The notes under the pieces were generated by a model. That model worked only from the letters and a program-made list of their open reading frames with translations, searched no databases and had not been told where the DNA came from. Shown one piece after another: positions 15,534 to 18,808 of a stretch of DNA of 18,808 bases (position 1 is its first letter; every line of letters starts with the position of its first letter). The DNA is from UBA1443 sp964445745 (GTDB lineage: Bacteria > Omnitrophota > Omnitrophia > Omnitrophales > Aquincolibacteriaceae), in assembly GCA_964445745.1 (NCBI GenBank), contig CAYULU010000033.1, forward strand, positions 1 to 18,808. Direction: 5' to 3'. A program made the position numbers and the translations under genes.

Positions 15534-15901
15534 TCCGTCCTCCTCACTAAACATGCGTCCACAGCCGCCTCAACCCACTCGGCCTCTTCTTCAGTCAACT
15601 CCGTGTAACCGCCGCCCACTATGTCCTCCAGCACCCTCTGCAGCCTGGCGTCCTGCGACATAGTGCGCTCATAATCCTCCATGCCAACGTATTTGCTGCG
15701 GGGGTTGATGCGGGCGGCCACGCACATGGCCAACAGCCACTTGGCCTGGTCTATCGCGGCGTCGGCAGTGGGGGCCACGGCAATGGTGAATTTGCGCACG
15801 TCGGCACGCACCGCTATGATGCACATGGCATCCAGCGTGCAGGCGCAGGCGTCCATGCCGGTATCTTGCAGCACGACTATCCAGCGGTTCACGTCGGTCA
15901 T
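15530..15901 (-). CDS. Hypothetical protein
   Basis: A 123-residue protein with ATG 15901 in an ATGA overlap with the preceding stop and no clear ribosome site, so translation is probably coupled. The N-terminus NRWIVVLQDTGMDACACTLDAMCIIAVRAD contains four cysteines; the middle (TIAVAPTADAAIDQAKWLLAMCVAARINP) is helical, and the C-terminus is acidic (TELTEEEAEWVEAAVDACL). It resembles no family I know. Its first codons (RWIVVL) are repeated in a 16-codon reading frame 275 nt upstream, suggesting a local duplication. Confidence 0.7.
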   Translation of the reverse strand: MTDVNRWIVVLQDTGMDACACTLDAMCIIAVRADVRKFTIAVAPTADAAIDQAKWLLAMCVAARINPRSKYVGMEDYERTMSQDARLQRVLEDIVGGGYTELTEEEAEWVEAAVDACLVRRTE

Positions 15902-16162
15902 TCCACAGGCCTGTAGTTGGTTTCAAAAAAGGCACGATCTACATACCACTGATCGGAATGATCATCCGAGTTACGTGCAATCATGCTGCCAGCACGCAGG
16001 CCGCGCTCCTTGTCGAAATCCGACACACTGATGCCTGTCATGTCCTCGCCTGGCACGTAGGGGCGCATTTCCACCACCGTGGCCTTGTAGTATTGCTTCC
16101 ATTCACTCATTGTACACCTCCTTTAGTTCTTCAGTTCCGGCACCAGCACGACTATCCAGCGG
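15869..16162. repeat. 19-bp direct repeat, copies at 15869-15887 and 16144-16162
   Basis: The sequence CAGCACGACTATCCAGCGG occurs exactly twice, 275 bp apart. In both places the minus strand reads RWIVVL in frame, at the start of the 123-residue gene and in a 16-codon mini-ORF. This fits partial duplication of a 5' gene end. Confidence 0.75.
15898..16110 (-). CDS. Small hypothetical protein
   Basis: A 70-residue protein with an excellent start: ATG 16110 with AAAGGAGGT 6 nt upstream, the site overlapping the stop of the 16-codon mini-ORF. The sequence begins MSEWKQYYKATVVEMRPYVP and continues with SVSDFDKERGLRAGSMIARN and DQWYVDRAFFETNYRPVE. A small beta-rich fold is likely (KATVVEMRPYV, GSMIARN, WYVDRAFF). 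The D..GSMIARNS...D.WYV pattern is reminiscent of small phage accessory proteins, but I cannot name it. The stop forms an ATGA overlap with the next gene. Confidence 0.75.
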   Translation of the reverse strand: MSEWKQYYKATVVEMRPYVPGEDMTGISVSDFDKERGLRAGSMIARNSDDHSDQWYVDRAFFETNYRPVE

Positions 16163-16173
16163 GCTACTTCCAT
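16123..16173 (-). CDS. 16-codon mini-ORF, possible leader peptide or duplicated gene start
   Basis: ATG 16173 to TAA 16123 encodes MEVARWIVVLVPELKN. A GAGG stands 8 nt before the ATG. It overlaps the stop of the NUMOD4-like gene by 10 nt and its stop abuts the ribosome site of the next gene. Its RWIVVL is identical, DNA included, to the start of the 123-residue gene. It could be a translated coupling leader or a decayed duplication; real protein function is doubtful. Confidence 0.35.
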   Translation of the reverse strand: MEVARWIVVLVPELKN

Positions 16174-16571
16174 AATATCCGCCTCACCACCTTGCTCCAG
16201 TAGCTGCGGTCGCGGCCATACTTGATTGCCAACTGCCCCAGCGTCATGGTGCGGGCATCGGCGCGAACCCGCTCGGCCAGCTCATAGGTCATTTCGCTCG
16301 TGTCCACACAGGCGCCGGCGTACGGCTCGACCCGCTGGCTCGTGCGGCGGTCAACCAGTGTGACATCAAACGCACATTCGCCGCGGCCAAACGCCCGTAG
16401 CGCCTCGCGCATGGGGTGCAGCGCCAGCATGCCATCAGCAGTGACCACCCGCACCACACCGTCCTCGTCTGGCGCAATAGGCTCACCCAGCACTACATTG
16501 CGCACCTCGCCCCGATTAGTCAGCACGAAGTCGGGGAAACCGTCGATGCCAGTGTATAATTCGTGTTTCAC
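16164..16571 (-). CDS. NUMOD4-like protein with C-terminal helix-turn-helix, no HNH core
   Basis: A 135-residue protein. The start is GTG 16571, with GGAGG 7 nt upstream and 19 nt after the exonuclease stop. The N-terminus IDGFPDFVLTNRGEVRNVV resembles the NUMOD4 signature (G...Y.VS..G.VRS) found at the front of homing endonucleases. The C-terminus VRADARTMTLGQLAIKYGRDR followed by YWSKVVRRILWK resembles the helix-turn-helix that ends such enzymes. Between them (about residues 30-95) there is no H-N-H triad. It is therefore either a homing-endonuclease relic reduced to DNA-binding ends or a small phage regulator. Motif matches are by eye and moderate. Confidence 0.68.
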   Translation of the reverse strand: MKHELYTGIDGFPDFVLTNRGEVRNVVLGEPIAPDEDGVVRVVTADGMLALHPMREALRAFGRGECAFDVTLVDRRTSQRVEPYAGACVDTSEMTYELAERVRADARTMTLGQLAIKYGRDRSYWSKVVRRILWK

Positions 16572-16590
16572 TCAGCGCCCTCCACTCTGC

Positions 16591-17340
16591 TTAAGCAACA
16601 TTGCCATTAGCACCATGCCCACTCATCACTTGCTTAATCGCCATCTTGGCCAGGTACGGAAAGTCGCTGCCCAACGCCCATTGCAAATATCCCCGGTCGA
16701 TTCGCACCACTTCAGTCACGGCGCGTTTGGCATACTTGCCAACGTTGAAGCACAGCCGACCCTCCACCATGGTCAGCACCCCGCCGTACTCGGCGCCCGC
16801 CGTGGGTGCGTATTCGGCCAAGGCCTCTGGCGTATCCATACCCACCTCGGCCACCATTGCAGCCAGCGCCAGCGCGGCAGCCTCGGCGTCATCCAGCGCA
16901 CTGTGGGCATTGAACTCCCCGCCCACAAACTCCCTGTAGCACGCCTCAAGCGTCCGTGGCCTGAGCTTGTGGTACAGCGTCATGGCATCCAGTATCCGGC
17001 CAGAGGCCGGCTGCCACGGGTGTCCAGCGCGGGCTAATTCCTCGGCCAATATCCCAATGTCATAGCGGGCGACATTGAACCCACTGAGCCATTGGGCGCG
17101 GTCGAGGAAGTCCAGTACCTCAGTGGCATGGGCGGCAAACGGCTCCAACACAGCCACAGCGGCATCCGTAATGCCATGCACCGCAGTGGCCGACGGGTCA
17201 ATGGGTTTGCCGGGGTTGCAGCGAAATTGCAGCGTGTCCAGCGGTTCGTAGGGCCACTCCACCAACCCAGCCCCGAACTCCACAATGCGCGGGGCCGTGA
17301 GCCCTGTAGTTTCTAGATCAAAAAATGCTATAATATTCAC
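16591..17340 (-). CDS. DnaQ-like 3'-5' exonuclease (exonuclease X type) with DUF3820-like tail
   Basis: A 249-residue protein. I take GTG 17340 (MNIIAFFDLETTGL) as start because GGAGG lies 4 nt before it; an in-frame ATG at 17364 lacks a site. DEDDh motifs: ExoI FFDLETTGL with Asp8 and Glu10; ExoII SGFNVARYDIGIL with Asp94; ExoIII NAHSALDDAEA with His146 and Asp151. The C-terminus (GRLCFNVGKYAKRAVTEVV, YLQWALGSDFPYLAKMAI) matches the FGKYKG...YL.W pattern of the DUF3820 tail found on exonuclease X-like proteins. It degrades single-stranded or frayed DNA from 3' ends; a role in replication, repair or recombination is expected. It lies 10 nt after the zinc-module gene. Confidence 0.87.
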   Translation of the reverse strand: MNIIAFFDLETTGLTAPRIVEFGAGLVEWPYEPLDTLQFRCNPGKPIDPSATAVHGITDAAVAVLEPFAAHATEVLDFLDRAQWLSGFNVARYDIGILAEELARAGHPWQPASGRILDAMTLYHKLRPRTLEACYREFVGGEFNAHSALDDAEAAALALAAMVAEVGMDTPEALAEYAPTAGAEYGGVLTMVEGRLCFNVGKYAKRAVTEVVRIDRGYLQWALGSDFPYLAKMAIKQVMSGHGANGNVA

Positions 17341-17350
17341 TGCACCTCCG

Positions 17351-17755
17351 TCATGCAATCCCATGCAACTTATTCCACTTCTCCATCAGCTCGTCCCGCC
17401 GCCCATAGCCATCATGATAACACTGCTCACACAGTCCCCAATAGTACCAGGGCCTGTCCGGGTGACACCGCGCCATGCGCTGTGGCTTCGGAGCCTTAGT
17501 GCGCGCTCGCGCCTCTTTGCGTCCCTCATTATACACCAGCATGTAGCAGTCGTGGCACAATCCCAACGCATAATGCCGACGATCCTCATGGCAATCCGCC
17601 ATCCGCGGCCCCTGCTGCACCATTGGCGGCATGACATCAGCAGTACACCCCTTGCGATACAACTGCATGTAGCACGCCTGGCACAGCCCACGGGCATAAT
17701 GCGGTCGATCCGGGTGACACTTTGGGGCGCGGTGCCGTCTACCTCTATCCTGCAT
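17351..17755 (-). CDS. Protein of three tandem CH..CxxC zinc modules
   Basis: A 134-residue protein from ATG 17755 with GAGGAG about 10 nt upstream; it is the first gene after the control region. It holds three copies of one module: CHPDRPHYARGLCQACYM (Cys13, His14, Cys25, Cys28), CHEDRRHYALGLCHDCYM (Cys55, His56, Cys67, Cys70) and CHPDRPWYYWGLCEQCYH (Cys97, His98, Cys109, Cys112). The period is exactly 42 residues. Each probably binds one zinc ion with C-H-x10-C-x2-C ligands. Linkers are basic (RKEARARTKAPKPQRMAR), which suggests nucleic-acid binding. Related GLC..C/H motifs occur singly in phage HNH and zinc-finger proteins, but I do not recognise a named family. It may be a transcription or DNA-binding factor; that is inference. 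Confidence 0.82.
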   Translation of the reverse strand: MQDRGRRHRAPKCHPDRPHYARGLCQACYMQLYRKGCTADVMPPMVQQGPRMADCHEDRRHYALGLCHDCYMLVYNEGRKEARARTKAPKPQRMARCHPDRPWYYWGLCEQCYHDGYGRRDELMEKWNKLHGIA

Positions 17756-17845
17756 ATCTCAACTCTCCTCGCTAATTCACCAACACAGCATGCAATATCC
17801 GTGCCGTAATACCAACCATGTGTGTAAATAACCCCTCCGAGTCCC

Positions 17846-17874
17846 TTGACACACTGGCAACACTTACATACAAA
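17846..17874 (+). promoter_or_regulatory. Rightward sigma70-like promoter candidate
   Basis: TTGACA (17846-17851), a 17-bp spacer and TACAAA (17869-17874). The -35 is perfect; the -10 is poor. No rightward gene was found in the window, and the TTGACACACT block is also an arm of an inverted repeat, so it may be an operator instead. Confidence 0.3.
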
Positions 17875-17958
17875 GTGTGTCAACGACTAAATGCATAATT
17901 ATGCTGGCATTTAAGTGCCGAAGTTACACATGTGTACAATTTTGGGCCCCCTCAGCCA

Positions 17959-18010
17959 ATGCTATATTGTTATTACATGCATATATGCCATGTATTATAT
18001 ATTTTTTCTC
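17959..18010. other. AT-rich island with small palindromes
   Basis: A stretch of about 50 bp (TGCTATATTGTTATTACATG onward, with ATATATGCCATGTATTATAT and a T run) is strongly AT-rich in GC-rich surroundings. It contains GCATATATGC flanked by ACAT/ATGT. Just left of it are GCATAATTATGC (17893-17904) and TACACATGTGTA (17925-17936). It may be a promoter melting region or an origin unwinding element. Confidence 0.5.
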
Positions 18011-18023
18011 CATTTCAAAACAA
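17994..18023 (-). promoter_or_regulatory. Leftward sigma70-like promoter candidate for the late block
   Basis: On the minus strand, TTGTTT (18023-18018), an 18-bp spacer and a perfect TATAAT (17999-17994). It points toward the first gene, whose start is about 240 nt downstream. An AAAGTGTTGCCAA copy lies 16 bp upstream of the -35, in a position for an activator or repressor. Confidence 0.45.
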
Positions 18024-18188
18024 TAGCCCATTTTGCCGAAAGTGTTGCCAATGCCACACCATCTGCCAAAATATTAACCACTTGGCCCTGTTGCCAAATC
18101 GGCAACACTTTAAAGTGTGTCAATAGTGCCAAAGTGTTGCCAACTTTTGCCACTATGCCGCGCCGTCGCGCCCCAAGGCATACACACT

Positions 18189-18205
18189 TTGGCAACTGTT
18201 GCCAA
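18189..18205. promoter_or_regulatory. Perfect 17-bp palindrome, operator-like
   Basis: TTGGCAAC-T-GTTGCCAA is a perfect dyad with a single central base, built from the same GTTGCCAA core as the array to its left. It has the shape of a site for a dimeric helix-turn-helix regulator. Confidence 0.55.
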
Positions 18206-18256
18206 TCGCCCCGCTGCACCACGCCCCGCCACACTTCGGCACTGCCCCCAGCACCA

Positions 18257-18485
18257 AAATTTTTGCGCATATTTTTTGCGCCCCCCCCCCTTCTGCACGC
18301 CCCCTGGGCCATTGCACATGCCCGCTGATCACTGCACTGGCCGATATTCGGTCAGCAGTGGCCGGATTTCGTACAGCATGGCCTGATACCGTGCACCCCT
18401 GCCCCATCCCCACCGCAAGCGGCCCAACCATTGGCCATTGGATGTCCGCAGCGCGCACCAGTGGGAAATTTTTGCATAATTTTTG
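18257..18485. repeat. Imperfect direct repeat of an AT tract, copies at 18257-18280 and 18466-18485
   Basis: Both copies share AAATTTTTGC, then a short GCAT/ATA segment, then a run of T ending in G. They are 209 bp apart and stand out in GC-rich DNA. The first ends directly at a run of ten C. A-tract bending or a binding site is possible. Confidence 0.45.
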
Positions 18486-18622
18486 GGGAAAATGGCAAAA
18501 TGTAGCGCAATCCAGCCGATAGGGTCCCCCTCCCCTCCGCGGGCCGGGGGGTCGATGTGCCCCCGTGCCGGTCGGCGAATGGCGCAAATAACAATCCTTT
18601 TTCTGCCGGGCGCGGGCTGCGC

Positions 18623-18766
18623 GGGGCACGGGGCCAGGGGTGTACGGCACGACGGCACGCTGCCGGGGCCTGGGGCACGCTACGCAGCGCTCGATGCACG
18701 GGGCAATGATCCCCAGGCCTGCCGCCATGCGCTGCACGGGCCACGGGGCACGGGCCACGGGGCACG
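18623..18766. repeat. GGGGCACG repeats including a tandem 14-bp pair
   Basis: GGGGCACG is found at 18623-18630, 18672-18679, 18745-18752 and 18759-18766, with a variant GGGGCAAT near 18700. The last two lie in an exact tandem duplication of GGGCCACGGGGCAC (18738-18765). No gene explains it. Confidence 0.55.
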
Positions 18767-18808
18767 CCCCCGGCTGCCGGGGATTGGCGGACTCGCCCTC
18801 AGGTGTAT

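Larger units (their letters stand above)
17846..18205. repeat. Array of dyad repeats with cores AAAGTGTTGCCAA and AAAGTGTGTCAA
   Basis: AAAGTGTTGCCAA occurs exactly at 18039-18051 and 18131-18143, inverted without its end at 18101-18111, and inverted with one change at 17855-17866. AAAGTGTGTCAA occurs exactly at 17872-17883 and 18112-18123, and inverted in part at 17846-17855. Combinations make larger palindromes: TTGACACACT/AGTGTGTCAA (17846-17883), TGTTGCC/GGCAACA (18089-18107), ACACTTTAAAGTGT (18105-18118). Such clustered, oriented copies suggest a protein-binding operator set or replication iterons. Confidence 0.75.
17756..18808. other. About 1 kb of non-coding control/origin-like DNA
   Basis: No open frame here has a convincing ribosome site or protein-like composition. 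The left part (17840-18205) is filled with dyads and repeats and contains an AT-rich island. From about 18206 to the edge the DNA is C/G-rich with a run of ten C (18281-18290), two AT tracts and repeated GGGGCACG. It may hold promoters, operators, a replication origin or a packaging site; the sequence alone does not decide. Confidence 0.7.

Noticed and set aside
17386..17883. A 165-codon leftward frame overlapping the zinc-module gene
   Set aside because: It starts at TTG inside the TTGACACACT repeat; in the overlap the other frame has three clear conserved modules.
17846..18205. CRISPR array
   Set aside because: The repeats are short, occur in both orientations and are irregularly spaced, with no uniform spacers.
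17915..18758. Open frames in both directions in the right-end DNA
   Set aside because: They cross the repeats, AT tracts and a run of ten C, have low-complexity composition and no ribosome sites; this region is better read as non-coding.

Overview
The window reads as one leftward-transcribed late gene block of a double-stranded DNA tailed bacteriophage (Caudoviricetes), plus about 1 kb of non-coding, repeat-rich DNA at the right end. Every gene I can support is on the minus strand. The genes are packed tightly: seven junctions are ATGA stop/start overlaps or near equivalents, and most starts have a clear GGAGG-type Shine-Dalgarno. The DNA is GC-rich and the host is not evident. A long P22-type portal, an SU10/DUF5309-like capsid protein, a small adaptor and a beta-helix spike suggest a podovirus-like particle; this is inference. 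No integrase, lysis gene, polymerase, tRNA or CRISPR array was found.

In transcription order (right to left). (1) 17756-18808: control region with a dense set of dyads built on AAAGTGTTGCCAA and AAAGTGTGTCAA, an AT-rich island with a candidate leftward promoter, and a GC-rich end with short repeats. (2) 15530-17755: accessory genes, namely a protein of three CH..CxxC zinc modules, a DnaQ-like 3'-5' exonuclease with a DUF3820-like tail, a NUMOD4-like protein with a helix-turn-helix but no HNH core, and small unknowns. (3) 14583-15533: an NAD-dependent sugar epimerase/dehydratase. (4) 10973-14596: the packaging module, with a terminase-small-like candidate, two small unknowns, a terminase large subunit holding only the ATPase domain, two small genes (one a zinc ribbon), and a separate gene holding the terminase RNase H-like nuclease domain. 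(5) 5201-10998: portal, scaffold, major capsid protein and two probable structural proteins. (6) 3234-5127: a hairpin and two overlapping glycosyltransferase genes. (7) 1-3231: a head-tail adaptor and a very long right-handed beta-helix tailspike that starts with a signal peptide and runs off the left edge.

Most of the block would build the head (portal, scaffold, capsid), load DNA (terminase parts) and attach a carbohydrate-recognising spike. The epimerase and two glycosyltransferases suggest that the phage decorates a virion protein or remodels host surface sugar. The most notable signals are the terminase split cleanly at its domain boundary with two small genes between the halves, the three-module zinc protein with an exact 42-residue period, the operator-like or origin-like dyad array, and the signal peptide on the spike.
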